Notes: generated by a model from the sequence alone, not told the origin. A DNA stretch of 56,914 nucleotides from JAUXLW01 sp964195005 (GCA_964195005.1 CAXMOO010000089.1:1-56914), one strand, 5' to 3'. Shown: positions 43,382 to 51,659, numbered from the stretch's first letter. Numbers and translations are program-made.

Positions 43382-43702
43382 ATGTTGACGCTTACGGCTC
43401 CGGCCGCTGAAAAGGTCAAGTCACTCCTCAAAGATGAGGGAGACGAGGCCATGGCTCTACGCGTGGCCGTGCGCCCCGGCGGGTGTTCTGGGTTTTCTTA
43501 CGAGATGTTTTTCGACGCCGAACTCGACGCCGACGATCAGGTTATTGAGTTCCACGGTGTCAGAGTGGTCGTCGATTCTGCAAGTGCCCCGCATCTCGAG
43601 GGCGCTGAGGTTGATTACAAGGACGGACTACAGGGTGCAGGGTTTGCCATAAACAACCCCAACGTTGAGCGCACCTGCGGCTGCGGACAAAGCTTCAACT
43701 AA
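43382..43702 (+). CDS. erpA: IscA/ErpA/HesB type iron-sulfur assembly protein
   Basis: 106 residues with AGGAGAT before the ATG. The three cluster-binding cysteines are Cys35 (RPGGCSGFSY) and Cys99 and Cys101 (ERTCGCGQSFN), at the usual distances, and the sequence length is typical. Such proteins bind a [2Fe-2S] or [4Fe-4S] cluster and pass it to target enzymes, for example MoaA or WhiB in this window. The ridA gene follows after five bases, so they are likely co-transcribed. Confidence 0.93.
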   Translation: MLTLTAPAAEKVKSLLKDEGDEAMALRVAVRPGGCSGFSYEMFFDAELDADDQVIEFHGVRVVVDSASAPHLEGAEVDYKDGLQGAGFAINNPNVERTCGCGQSFN

Positions 43703-43707
43703 CCCGC

Positions 43708-44082
43708 ATGCCCAAGTCGGTTCCCGACCTCCCGTCTGCCCCCGCGGCACTCGGCCCCTATTCACCGGTCGTTGAAGCCAATGGTTTTGTTTTCATTTCC
43801 GGACAGGTCGCAGCCGATGCCGCGGGCGATCTGGACGGTGATGCTGGTGGGCAAGCGCGACAGGTGATGCAGCAGATCGGGAAGATGTTGGGTGATCTGG
43901 ATTTGGACTACGCCGACGTTGTCAAGACCACGATCTTTCTTTCCAACATGGACGACTTTGCATCCGTCAACGATGCTTACGGAAGCTTCTTCGAGGAGGC
44001 TCCTCCGGCCCGCTCGACGATTGAGGTAGCTCGGCTCCCGCGAGATGTAGCCGTCGAGATCGAAACTATCGCGGCCCGCTAG
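43708..44082 (+). CDS. ridA: RidA family reactive-intermediate deaminase
   Basis: 124 residues. LGPYSPVVEANGFVFISGQVAAD opens the fold, GKMLGDLDLDYADVVKTTIFLSNMDDF is the middle helix and strand, and the conserved Arg lies in PPARSTIEVARLPRDVAVEIE. RidA hydrolyses 2-aminoacrylate and related enamines that PLP enzymes release, and so protects PLP enzymes. It is in a short operon with the IscA-type gene. Confidence 0.93.
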   Translation: MPKSVPDLPSAPAALGPYSPVVEANGFVFISGQVAADAAGDLDGDAGGQARQVMQQIGKMLGDLDLDYADVVKTTIFLSNMDDFASVNDAYGSFFEEAPPARSTIEVARLPRDVAVEIETIAAR

Positions 44083-44090
44083 AGCACTAG

Positions 44091-44345
44091 CTACACGTAG
44101 TAGTCGTCTTCCAACTCCTCAGAACCGGGCTCATCGGCGCGGGTTTGGTGAACCCCTTCGAGGCGGCTGTGGAGGCGTTGCAGTTGCTCCCGGCTTTGAA
44201 GCTCAAAGTACAGGCGCCACGCGTCGGTGGACTTGACCTCCGGCTCGGGACTGCCTTCAGCACGAATCACGCCACCGTCCTGGGTGACCTTGCTCGCTAC
44301 TTTGCTCTCTCCAATGGTGTTTACGAACAGTGTCTTGATGGCCAT
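44091..44345 (-). CDS. Small acidic protein of unknown function
   Basis: 84 residues from the ATG at 44345, with GAGGGGGA 6 bases upstream. It begins MAIKTLFVNTIGESKVASKV, has a helical middle rich in Gln, Arg and Leu (FELQSREQLQRLHSRLEG) and an acidic end (EELEDDYYV). The good ribosome-binding site supports a real gene, but no family is recognised. It converges on ridA and is divergent from the ASCH gene. Confidence 0.6.
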   Translation of the reverse strand: MAIKTLFVNTIGESKVASKVTQDGGVIRAEGSPEPEVKSTDAWRLYFELQSREQLQRLHSRLEGVHQTRADEPGSEELEDDYYV

Positions 44346-44434
44346 CGCTTTCCCCCTCGGATGGTCTGACCGATCCGAGTTTATCGGAGATTTCACCGGA
44401 GAACTCAACTGAATTGGTGAAGTAGCTTGGGACC

Positions 44435-44896
44435 ATGAACGCCGTTGGGTCCTTTTGGCGAGATTTCGCCGATGCCTCTGGGGTAGATGCTGGCTATTCC
44501 GCCTGGGCCTTCGGGAGTGATGAGGATCCTGGCCTGCAAGCGAAGCTCGGGTTTCTCGTGCGCGATGGGCCCAAGCGAGCAACCACCGGCTTGCTTTCCG
44601 AATACGAGCGGGAAGGCGAAGCTTTGCCCGAGGCAGGGGATTACAGCGTGATCCTCGACGGCCGGGGGGTTCCTCTATGCATCATCCGCACCACTCATGT
44701 CGAGTTGCGACCGTTCGGTGAGGTAGATGCCGAGTTCGCCCGGGTCGAGGGCGAGGGTGATCGATCTTTGGACTATTGGCGGCGCGCCCATCTCCGTCTT
44801 TTTGACCGGCCCGGCATCGAGATCGATGACGGAACCATGATGGTGCTGGAGCGCTTCGATCTGGTCTGGCCCCGCCAGGCGGCAGGCTCGAACTGA
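44435..44896 (+). CDS. ASCH domain protein
   Basis: 153 residues with TAGCTTG 6 bases before the ATG. The sequence AWAFGSDEDPGLQAKLGFLVRDGPKRATTGLLSEYE, then SVILDGRGVPLCIIRTTHVELRPFGEVD and WRRAHLRLF matches the ASCH fold of the YqfB-like group. ASCH proteins resemble PUA domains, and some hydrolyse N4-acetylcytidine. An RNA-related or nucleoside-related role is therefore likely but not shown. It converges on the glutamine synthetase gene 9 bases away. Confidence 0.85.
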   Translation: MNAVGSFWRDFADASGVDAGYSAWAFGSDEDPGLQAKLGFLVRDGPKRATTGLLSEYEREGEALPEAGDYSVILDGRGVPLCIIRTTHVELRPFGEVDAEFARVEGEGDRSLDYWRRAHLRLFDRPGIEIDDGTMMVLERFDLVWPRQAAGSN

Positions 44897-44905
44897 AGCA
44901 GGCTC

Positions 44906-45907
44906 CTACGGCGAAGCCGCCCCGCAAACGGTTTCTGTAATCAGGCGGGTTACCAGATAAGGGTCGCAGTTGGCGTTCGGTCGCCGATCCTCGAGATAGC
45001 CGCGGCGTTCTTTCTCCACCTGCCACGGTATGCGCACGGAGGCTCCGCGGTCGGACACTCCATAGTTGTACTCGGTCCAGGGGGCCGTCTCGTGGAGGCC
45101 GGTGAGTCGCCGCTCGATGCCGGCGCCGTAGTTTTCGATGTGATAGTCGTGGTTCTTGCCGAGGGCTTCGGCTGCTGCGATGACGGCATCGTAATCCTCG
45201 CGCATCTGCGCCGTCGAGAAGTTGGCGTGGGCACCCGCGCCGTTCCAATCGCCCTGGATTGGCTTGGGGTCGAGCGTTGCCGAGATCCCGAAGTCCTCAC
45301 CGATGCGGTACAGAAGCCAGCGGGCAAGCCACACCTGGTCGGCGCAGGTCACCGGATCCAACGGGCCGATCTGGAACTCCCACTGGCCCATCATCACTTC
45401 TGCGTTGGTTCCCGAAATGGCGAGGCCCGCCTCGATGCAAGCGGTGGTATGTGCCTCGACCAGGTCGCGGCCGAACACTTCGTCGTCCCCTATGCCACAG
45501 TAGTAGCCGCCCTGCGGGGCCGGGTAGCCGCCGGGGGGCCAACCGAGAGGCCTGCCGTCTTTATAGAGCGTGTACTCCTGCTCGATTCCGAACCACGGCT
45601 CGAGGTGGCTGTAATGCTCGGTGGCTTCGGCGCACGCTCGTCGAGTGTTGGTGGCGTGAGGGCTCATGTCGGTGAGGAGTACTTCACACATGACGAGGAC
45701 GTTATCTCCCCCCCGGATGGGATCCGGCACCGTCATAACCGGCTGCAGGACGCAATCCGATTCGGACCCGGGGGCCTGGTTGGTGCTGGAGCCGTCGAAG
45801 CCCCAAATGGGAATCTCGGCGCCGGTTGGAAGCACGTTGGTCTTCGACCGAAGGAACTTGGTTGGCTCAGACCCGTCGATCCATATGTATTCCGCCCTAT
45901 AGGTCAC
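44906..45907 (-). CDS. glnII: Type II (eukaryote-like) glutamine synthetase
   Basis: 333 residues from the GTG at 45907, which has AAAGGAAA 6 bases upstream; a TTG at 45922 lies inside that site. Typical GSII features: IPIWGFDGSSTNQAPGSESDC, WFGIEQEYTLY, GTNAEVMMGQWEFQIG, QGDWNGAGAHANFST with the catalytic loop, and VSDRGASVRIPWQV. It joins ammonia to glutamate with ATP as a decamer rather than the bacterial dodecamer. The adenylylation Tyr of GSI is absent, so control must differ. Confidence 0.95.
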   Translation of the reverse strand: MTYRAEYIWIDGSEPTKFLRSKTNVLPTGAEIPIWGFDGSSTNQAPGSESDCVLQPVMTVPDPIRGGDNVLVMCEVLLTDMSPHATNTRRACAEATEHYSHLEPWFGIEQEYTLYKDGRPLGWPPGGYPAPQGGYYCGIGDDEVFGRDLVEAHTTACIEAGLAISGTNAEVMMGQWEFQIGPLDPVTCADQVWLARWLLYRIGEDFGISATLDPKPIQGDWNGAGAHANFSTAQMREDYDAVIAAAEALGKNHDYHIENYGAGIERRLTGLHETAPWTEYNYGVSDRGASVRIPWQVEKERRGYLEDRRPNANCDPYLVTRLITETVCGAASP

Positions 45908-45996
45908 GCTGTTTCCTTTCAACCCGACGCTGCCCGGCGGTCGGATTCAGTCGACGAATTGTAATTCTCCACTGTCGGCTATGCCCATTGCGGACA

Positions 45997-46623
45997 TCAG
46001 GCTGCTTCGAAGGCCATCAGCTCGTCGACCTTTGCCTTGTAATCGGCGACGGCGGTTTCGAAAGCGACTAGAGCAGCCTTGCGTGCTTCGCCCGTGTCGG
46101 GGGATTTGAGGCCGGTCACCATGGCATTGGCCTGGTCGACCATCTCCTGAGCTACCGCCTTCATCTCATTGTGAACCGGGCCTATTCCTGGCACATCGGC
46201 CTCCGGTACCTCGAGGAAGCCCATGCTGTTGCGAAACGTTTGGACATCGTCCGCCAGGGTCTGCAACGCAGTTACTGCTGCGGAATACTGAAACCCGGTG
46301 GTTTCCTTGTTGTCGAAATCGCTATTTATGCCCTGGGCACGCGCCAGCAATTCATCGGCCTGAGTCACGCGAAAGCCCAGTTGGCGGTTGTACTCAGCCA
46401 GCACCGAGGGCAGGGTAGTGGTCGTCGCCGCGGATGCGGGCGTTGTCGTGTCTGTACTTCCTGCATCCAATGTGGTGGTCGTGGGGCTCGGTGTGGGATC
46501 CTCGGCCGCGCTGAGAAAGAGCCAGGCGCCGCCCATCATTGCCAATATGACAACGGGCAGGAGCCACCGGCCCGGTTTGGGGTCTGGATTTGGCTGCACG
46601 GCCTGGATCGTAGTCGCTCCCAT
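45997..46623 (-). CDS. Membrane-anchored protein with Thr linker, function unknown
   Basis: 208 residues from the ATG at 46623 behind GGGGGCT. One transmembrane helix (about residues 20-40: LLPVVILAMMGGAWLFL) is followed by a Thr-rich linker (about 42-70). The outer part is all helical (EYNRQLGFRVTQADELLARAQ, ALVAFETAVADYKAKVDEL), like a four-helix bundle. No family is recognised. It is divergent from the folate-cluster SDR gene with 44 bases between. Confidence 0.7.
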   Translation of the reverse strand: MGATTIQAVQPNPDPKPGRWLLPVVILAMMGGAWLFLSAAEDPTPSPTTTTLDAGSTDTTTPASAATTTTLPSVLAEYNRQLGFRVTQADELLARAQGINSDFDNKETTGFQYSAAVTALQTLADDVQTFRNSMGFLEVPEADVPGIGPVHNEMKAVAQEMVDQANAMVTGLKSPDTGEARKAALVAFETAVADYKAKVDELMAFEAA

Positions 46624-46667
46624 AGCCCCCACTTTCTCTTTCCCCGGCTCCGGGTAGCCTGGCTGCG

Positions 46668-47384
46668 ATGGAGATTTCGGGGAAGAGAGCACTGATCACA
46701 GGGGCAGCGCAGCGTGTCGGTAAGGGCGTAGCCCTGGCGCTTGCCGCGGCCGGTGCCGATCTGGTCCTTCACTACAACCGATCGGCGGATGCCGCGGCCG
46801 CCACGGGAGCGGAAGCCGAAGCGTTGGGCGTGCAGGTGGAGCTGCGACAGGCCGACCTCTCCGACCCTGCCTCAGTCGATGCGATCTTGTCTGAACCGGC
46901 GGACATCTTGGTGAACAGCGCCGCCGGATTCCCGGAGGACTCGCTGCTCGATGTGACGCCAGAAGCTTGGATCAGGACCCTCACTATCAACCTCAGTTCG
47001 GTTGTGTTCCTGACCCAGGCCTTCGCCAAACGGCTACCGGCGGACCGGAACGGTGTTGTCACAAACATGACCGATTGGAAGACGCAGCGGCCGTATACCG
47101 ACCTCCGCTTCAGTTACACGATCAGCAAGGGAGGTGTGGACACGTTCACCAGAGTCGCTGCTTCGGAGCTCGCCCCCCGTATTCGCGTGAACGCAGTTGC
47201 CCTCGGTGTCATCCTGCCCCCACCTGGTGCCGAAGACGGGTACGCCGAACGGCTGGCAGCGCGAACCCCGTTGGAGAGGGTCGGCGGAGTGGAAGTTGTT
47301 GCCGAAGCCGTTCTCCAACTGATCCGCAACGATTTCATCACCGGCGAGATCCTTCGAGTCGACGGTGGCGCTCATCTCCGCTAA
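46668..47384 (+). CDS. Short-chain dehydrogenase, possibly pteridine reductase-like
   Basis: 238 residues with TAGCCT 7 bases before the ATG. The NAD(P) motif is TGAAQRVGKGVALAL (residues 11-25), more like pteridine reductases than classical SDRs, and HYNRSADAA supplies a basic residue for NADPH. The catalytic Tyr and Lys are in YTISKGGVD; NSAAGF replaces the usual NNAG. The gene directly precedes folB and folK-folE, so reduction of a pterin or dihydrofolate is a reasonable guess (FolM/PTR1-like). Confidence 0.82.
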   Translation: MEISGKRALITGAAQRVGKGVALALAAAGADLVLHYNRSADAAAATGAEAEALGVQVELRQADLSDPASVDAILSEPADILVNSAAGFPEDSLLDVTPEAWIRTLTINLSSVVFLTQAFAKRLPADRNGVVTNMTDWKTQRPYTDLRFSYTISKGGVDTFTRVAASELAPRIRVNAVALGVILPPPGAEDGYAERLAARTPLERVGGVEVVAEAVLQLIRNDFITGEILRVDGGAHLR

Positions 47385-47458
47385 CTAACTAACGTCTCAC
47401 TCATGGCAGCGTTGTTCTTTACTTCCCCCTCACGGAAACGGGGGTCAAGACCGTGACC

Positions 47459-47502
47459 TCTGAGCTCGATCAGATTCACATTCGGGACCTCACCGTCCAC
47501 GC
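47459..47502 (+). repeat. Detached copy of the folB start (44 bp)
   Basis: Identical to 47592-47635 except one base (ACC for AGC). Together with that copy it brackets the element at 47503-47591. Confidence 0.9.
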
Positions 47503-47591
47503 TGTGTTTTTGGCTCTTCGGCTGACGCCTCATCGCTGTGTCGACGGGGCCCCAGCCCCATCGACTGGCGTGGTCGGGGGAGCTTCTGGTG
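47503..47591 (+). mobile_element. Palindromic mini-element A, copy 2
   Basis: 89 bases between two 44-base direct repeats. The block TTGGCTCTTCG, CTCATCGC, GTGTCGACGGGG, CCCC, CCCCATCGACTGGCG matches element copy 1 at 20057-20132 over about 60 bases. The palindrome has one mismatch here. Its right end contains GGGGGAG and the GTG that now starts folB. Confidence 0.6.
47575..47591 (+). promoter_or_regulatory. Ribosome-binding site and start of folB inside the element end
   Basis: GGGGGAG, 6 bases, GTG. The site lies in the element or at its right border, not in the duplicated folB sequence, which begins at TCTGAG. It therefore replaces the older start preserved at 47453. Confidence 0.55.
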
Positions 47592-47969
47592 TCTGAGCTC
47601 GATCAGATTCACATTCGGGACCTCAGCGTCCACGCGATCATCGGGATCAATCCGTCTGAGCGGACCCAGCCGCAGGACGTTGTCGTCAACGCCACCCTCT
47701 TTGTCGACACCCGTCAGGCCGGAGTGAGCGACGAGATGCACGATTCTGTCAACTATTCGACCATCACCAAAGCCATGCATGCCCATATCGAGTCGGCGGC
47801 TCCTGGGTTGGTCGAACGCCTCGTCGCCGATTTGGCCCGCATTTGCTTCGAAACCGACCACCGGGTCAAAGAAGTTGAGATCACAGCGGAAAAACCGGGG
47901 GCGGTGACTTTCACCCGCTCCGTCGGGGTCACGATTCACCGCACGCGGGCCGAGGTGATGGAGCCATGA
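47589..47969 (+). CDS. folB: Dihydroneopterin aldolase
   Basis: 126 residues from the GTG at 47589. DQIHIRDLSVHAIIGINPSER, VVVNATLFVDTRQAG, DSVNYSTITKAMHAHIE and VKEVEITAEKPGAV are the family blocks, with the catalytic Glu and Lys in place. The enzyme converts dihydroneopterin to 6-hydroxymethyl-dihydropterin and glycolaldehyde. The stop overlaps the folK start (ATGA). The gene start was rebuilt by the palindromic element. Confidence 0.92.
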   Translation: MSELDQIHIRDLSVHAIIGINPSERTQPQDVVVNATLFVDTRQAGVSDEMHDSVNYSTITKAMHAHIESAAPGLVERLVADLARICFETDHRVKEVEITAEKPGAVTFTRSVGVTIHRTRAEVMEP

Positions 47970-49066
47970 CCCGGGTCGTCGTCTCGGTCGGAAGCAATAT
48001 CGACAAGGAATCGAACCTTCCGGCTGCGATTGCTGCCCTCCAGCAGCATGACCACATCACATTGATTCAAACGAGCGACATCTTCGAATCACCGGCCATG
48101 GGGGGCGACTATCCACCGTTTCACAACGCTGCGGTCCTGCTCGAGACCGAGCTGGCGCCAGAAGAGCTGATCGCTTCCCTTAAATCCATCGAAAGCGCCC
48201 TCGGCCGAGTTCGAGAGGAAGACCCCAACGCTCCGAGAACTATCGACCTCGACATCATCTTGTACGACGACTTACACAACGCAGAACTGAAGATCCCCGA
48301 TCCTCACCTCGACGCGTATGCGTTCGTGGCGATCCCGGCAGCCCAGGTAGCAGGGGATTGGGAGATACCGGGCCGGAATAGAACAGTCGCTCAGATCGCT
48401 GAGTCAACGGCGGCAGGCGAACTACGAAAGGTAGACATGTCAGACAAAAAGGAGATCTCTCGGGACGAGGCCTTTGAGGAGTACGGACCGACGGATGAGT
48501 CGTTCAACCCTCGATATGAGGCTCTCGTTCGAGAGCAGCTCGAGATACTCGGGGAGGACCCGGAGCGGGATGGCATTAAGCGAACGCCCTTTCGCGTCGC
48601 CAAGTCGATGTCGTTTCTTACGAAGGGCTACACCCAGAGCCTCAAAGAAGTCATTAATAACGCCATTTTCGAGTCGCCGGACTCTGAAATGGTGATGCTG
48701 AAGGACGTCGAGTTCTATTCGATGTGCGAGCATCACATGCTTCCGTTCTTCGGGCGAGCTCACGTCGCTTACATTCCCGACGGCCGGGTGATTGGAGTCA
48801 GCAAGCTGGCCAGGATCGTTGACGTTTTCGCCAGACGGATGCAGATCCAGGAGCGGCTCTCGAATCAAGTTGCCGATGCTCTTATGGAGTGTCTTGATCC
48901 GCTCGGGGTGGGAGTGGTGATGGAAGCCGCCCATCTCTGCATGTTGATGCGGGGAGTGCAGAAGCAGAACAGCGAGATGGTCACCTCGGCATTGCGCGGC
49001 TCTTTCAAGTCAGATGCTCGCACCCGGAGTGAGTTCATGAATCTGGTAGGTCACGGACTGCGCTGA
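47966..49066 (+). CDS. folK: Fused HPPK (FolK) and GTP cyclohydrolase I (FolE)
   Basis: 366 residues. Residues 1 to about 150 are FolK: VVVSVGSNIDKESNLPAAI, SPAMGGDYPPFHN, and RTIDLDIILYDD with the metal Asp pair. Residues about 165-366 are FolE: LGEDPERDGIKRTPFRVAKS, the zinc-site FYSMCEHHMLPFFG, and MRGVQKQ. FolE makes dihydroneopterin triphosphate from GTP and FolK pyrophosphorylates the FolB product, so first and third steps are joined. Met158 at 48437 has AAAGG 6 bases upstream, so free FolE may also be made. Confidence 0.94.
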   Translation: MTRVVVSVGSNIDKESNLPAAIAALQQHDHITLIQTSDIFESPAMGGDYPPFHNAAVLLETELAPEELIASLKSIESALGRVREEDPNAPRTIDLDIILYDDLHNAELKIPDPHLDAYAFVAIPAAQVAGDWEIPGRNRTVAQIAESTAAGELRKVDMSDKKEISRDEAFEEYGPTDESFNPRYEALVREQLEILGEDPERDGIKRTPFRVAKSMSFLTKGYTQSLKEVINNAIFESPDSEMVMLKDVEFYSMCEHHMLPFFGRAHVAYIPDGRVIGVSKLARIVDVFARRMQIQERLSNQVADALMECLDPLGVGVVMEAAHLCMLMRGVQKQNSEMVTSALRGSFKSDARTRSEFMNLVGHGLR

Positions 49067-49816
49067 GTGAGCGGGCCGGTCGAGCTGCGGACTATCGAGT
49101 GGGGGGATGGAGCGCGAACGCTGCTGCTGGTTCACGGTCTGGGAAGCAACGCCGCCGGTTGGTGGCGAGTCGGCCCCGCATTGGCAGAAGTAGGTTTCCA
49201 CGTCTTCGCCCCCGACCTGAGGGGGCACGGCGGCAGCCCACGGGCTGATCACTACCGGGTAGACCACTATGGTGCCGATCTTCTGGCGCTCCGCGATCGG
49301 TGGGATGCCGTGGTGGCGCACTCCCTCGGCGGCGGCGCGGCGACAACTGTCCTCAAGCAGAAGCCAGATTGGGCCGATCGGGTTGTGCTGATCGATCCGT
49401 TCCTCCTGATTCTGGATGAAGCCGTCGCCGTCGATTGGTTGATGGTGGACTTCGCTGAGGAACCAACCGTGGAGCGGCTTGCGAAGCGAAATCCCACCTG
49501 GCATGCGGAAGACACCAGGATCAAGGTGGAGGCGTTAGCCGAATCGGGCCCGGAAGTGATTAAGGCCACTATTACCGACAATCCCGGCTTCAACCTCGTA
49601 GCGGATGTCGTCGACATCCAGGTGCCGACTCTGCTGATTGGAGGCGACCCGGAGTTGCTCCCGCTGGTGCCCCCCGTCCTGGGTGAGAGCCTGGCGGGGA
49701 TGAATCCCAACATTGAGTTCCATACCATCCCCGGGGGCTCTCATTCGATGCATCGAGATGAGTTCGACGCCCTCATGAGTCACCTGCTCCGCTTTCTCAC
49801 CGATCAAGCCCCTTGA
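49067..49816 (+). CDS. Alpha/beta hydrolase
   Basis: 249 residues starting at a GTG right after the folE stop. LLLVHGLGSNAAGW is the oxyanion region, VVAHSLGGGAATT holds the nucleophile Ser, LLIGGDPELLPL the likely acid, and GGSHSMHRDEF the catalytic His. The family hydrolyses esters, lactones or similar bonds; the substrate is unknown. Its place at the end of the folate cluster hints at co-transcription, but no folate function is known for it. Confidence 0.85.
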   Translation: MSGPVELRTIEWGDGARTLLLVHGLGSNAAGWWRVGPALAEVGFHVFAPDLRGHGGSPRADHYRVDHYGADLLALRDRWDAVVAHSLGGGAATTVLKQKPDWADRVVLIDPFLLILDEAVAVDWLMVDFAEEPTVERLAKRNPTWHAEDTRIKVEALAESGPEVIKATITDNPGFNLVADVVDIQVPTLLIGGDPELLPLVPPVLGESLAGMNPNIEFHTIPGGSHSMHRDEFDALMSHLLRFLTDQAP

Positions 49817-49847
49817 AACCGGCGGGTGCCGCCTATACGTTCCGGGA

Positions 49848-50666
49848 GTGGACCTCGACACCCAAACCTCCGACGACGAGCACCTCGAAGCGATCCCGTG
49901 GAGTCAGCTCATGGTTGAGGCTAAGAGCGATCGCCCCCTGCTCATCTATGTGGCTGCCGCCGCGCTACTTGCGTTGGCCGTAGGGGTGGCGGTGGCGCGC
50001 GGCTTGGGCCGATCCACGGTTGCAGAGCCTGCCCCGGTGGTGTCGACACCCGTGGCGAAGGAGGAACCGGCCACTCCTGATCCCATAAGTGAGGCCGACC
50101 TGCGGGCCCCGCTGGCACCCACCGGGGTTGGGGCCGGGGCGGTAATCGCTCGCGCCGAGTGGTTCGTCGCCGACTACTTCACACTCGACGGCGCAGGTGA
50201 TCGCCTTTCCGCCCTCCAGGAAGCGCTCGGATGGCGCCCACCTGCGATGCCAGGCGGTCCCACTACCTATGTTGAATGGGCCCGGGCGTGGGACTCGGTC
50301 GAGCTGGGTGACGGCCGCTACCGGGTTTTGGTGGCCTACCGGGCCATCTCCAGCCTTGACGGTGTGTTCACCCGTGGCCCGGCGCGAGCAGTAGCGGTGA
50401 TAATTCAGCTTGGAGTCGATGGCGGCACCCGGGTAGTCGATTTGCCCGAGCCCGTTCAGATCCCGCCGGGGCCTGCATCGACCGTCATCGCCGCTTCCGA
50501 TCCGGTGCCGGATGAAATCGCCGAGTTGGCTCGGGACCTGGCCAGGTCGTGGAGCGATGACGTCGCAGTGGTCGGAGGCAGTGAGCACGAAGAAGCTTGG
50601 AGGGTTGTGGTTGAGGTCGATGTCGCGTCGGGGCGCTGGCCAATGTTGGTTTGGGTAGGCAAGTAG
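49848..50666 (+). CDS. Membrane-anchored protein of unknown function
   Basis: 272 residues from a GTG with TACGTT 6 bases upstream. A cytoplasmic start (about residues 1-32) is followed by one transmembrane helix (LIYVAAAALLALAVGVAVARG) and a Pro/Ala-rich linker. The outer domain has AEWFVADYFTLDG and YRVLVAYRAIS, which recalls NTF2-like folds of conjugation proteins such as TcpC, but the resemblance is weak. No transfer genes lie nearby. Confidence 0.65.
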   Translation: MDLDTQTSDDEHLEAIPWSQLMVEAKSDRPLLIYVAAAALLALAVGVAVARGLGRSTVAEPAPVVSTPVAKEEPATPDPISEADLRAPLAPTGVGAGAVIARAEWFVADYFTLDGAGDRLSALQEALGWRPPAMPGGPTTYVEWARAWDSVELGDGRYRVLVAYRAISSLDGVFTRGPARAVAVIIQLGVDGGTRVVDLPEPVQIPPGPASTVIAASDPVPDEIAELARDLARSWSDDVAVVGGSEHEEAWRVVVEVDVASGRWPMLVWVGK

Positions 50667-50938
50667 AGAGGCTCACCCATGGGTGGCTCTGTGGTGGCCC
50701 AAGCCCGACCGCCTTCTGGTTGCCCTTCCGGCGGTCCGGGGTCTTGGTCCTTGAAGGTCTTGCGACCCTCTTGTGCAATCGAGAGTGTCCATGGGTCCCG
50801 GTTACCGTTCGGCACCGAGGCGCCTCCTGGTTCGTTTCCCTTGATCTTCATGACCGCAGAGCGAGGTATCGGTCCACCTCTCGAATCCTTGAGACGTTTC
50901 TCTGAGCTACGGCCCGCCGGCACTACTCTCAAGGGTCC
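50667..50938. other. Gap with palindrome, no gene recognised
   Basis: 272 bases. The palindrome CACCCATGGGTG stands at about 50675 just past the stop of the preceding gene. Pairs such as CCGCCTTCTGG with CCGGCGG occur. A TACTCT box lies 9 bases before the next ATG at 50939. Short open frames here show no protein-like composition. Confidence 0.5.
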
Positions 50939-51625
50939 ATGTGGAGCGAACTCATCCTCGGCCTCGATCTTGCCCCGGGAGGCGAGATTTTGATGGCCGG
51001 TGAGGGCGTAGCGGAGATCGAGCTTCCCCAGGGTGCGGGTCAGCGCTGGAGCAATGGAGACCTGGTTGTCATCACTCGTGGCGATCCCCCGGCCGAAAGC
51101 GCGACCATCCTCGCGTCTGGATTAGAGGCAAACAGCATGGATCTGGTGATTCTCCGTGACGCCGGCGGATCCCATCGCAGGCTGCCGAAAGTTCTGCGGG
51201 AGGCTTATCGAGTGTTGAAGCCAGGGGGCGGGTTGCTCATGACCGAGCTAAATGCTGAGGCGCTTCTCGACTCGACTCCGCAGCACTACCTGCAGCGGCT
51301 GCTCTCCCAAGCTCATCCCCACGTCGGCGAGTACCTGCTGGATACTCACCCCGCAGCGCTGGACTTCGCCATCGAGGTTGTACGGGCCGGTTTCAAAGAC
51401 GCCGACTCATACAGCCTGGATTTCCCGCTCGGCCACTTCGACGACTATCAGGCCCATACCGACTTTGTCGCCGTGGACGGCTGGCGGGGGCTTGATCGCT
51501 TATCGGTGGACGATCGCGACCTGTTTCTCCTTGATCTGCCGGACCTCGTTAGCCGGGTCGTGCCCGGCGACAGCTTCTTCGACCTGGAGCCCATCACTGT
51601 GGCCCGGGGCTTCAAGCCTGTTTGA
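50939..51625 (+). CDS. Methyltransferase-like protein, SAM motif I degenerate
   Basis: 228 residues. The second half of a class I methyltransferase is readable: ANSMDLVILRDAGGSHRRLPKVLREAYRVLKPGGGLLMTEL. The first half has no GxGxG; the equivalent place reads GGEILMAGEGVAEI. The C-terminal region (HFDDYQAHTDFVAVDGWRG) is specific but unknown to me. It either binds SAM in an altered way or has lost activity. It stands alone, followed by the second copy of repeat B. Confidence 0.65.
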   Translation: MWSELILGLDLAPGGEILMAGEGVAEIELPQGAGQRWSNGDLVVITRGDPPAESATILASGLEANSMDLVILRDAGGSHRRLPKVLREAYRVLKPGGGLLMTELNAEALLDSTPQHYLQRLLSQAHPHVGEYLLDTHPAALDFAIEVVRAGFKDADSYSLDFPLGHFDDYQAHTDFVAVDGWRGLDRLSVDDRDLFLLDLPDLVSRVVPGDSFFDLEPITVARGFKPV

Positions 51626-51659
51626 CGGAAGGGGGAGCAGCTCCCACCAATTACGGCTT

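Larger units (their letters stand above)
47453..47596 (+). pseudogene. Truncated folB start duplicated before the element
   Basis: A GTG with GGGGG 8 bases upstream opens a 47-codon frame. The first 16 residues (TSELDQIHIRDLTVHA) repeat the folB N-terminus with one change, after which the frame enters the palindromic element. It ends at a TGA at 47594-47596, five bases inside the real folB gene, so ribosomes could reinitiate at folB. It looks like the original folB start, cut off by the element. Confidence 0.65.

Noticed and set aside
45092..45964. Open frame of 290 codons opposite the glutamine synthetase
   Set aside because: The opposite strand encodes a complete type II glutamine synthetase; the antisense frame has no recognisable features.
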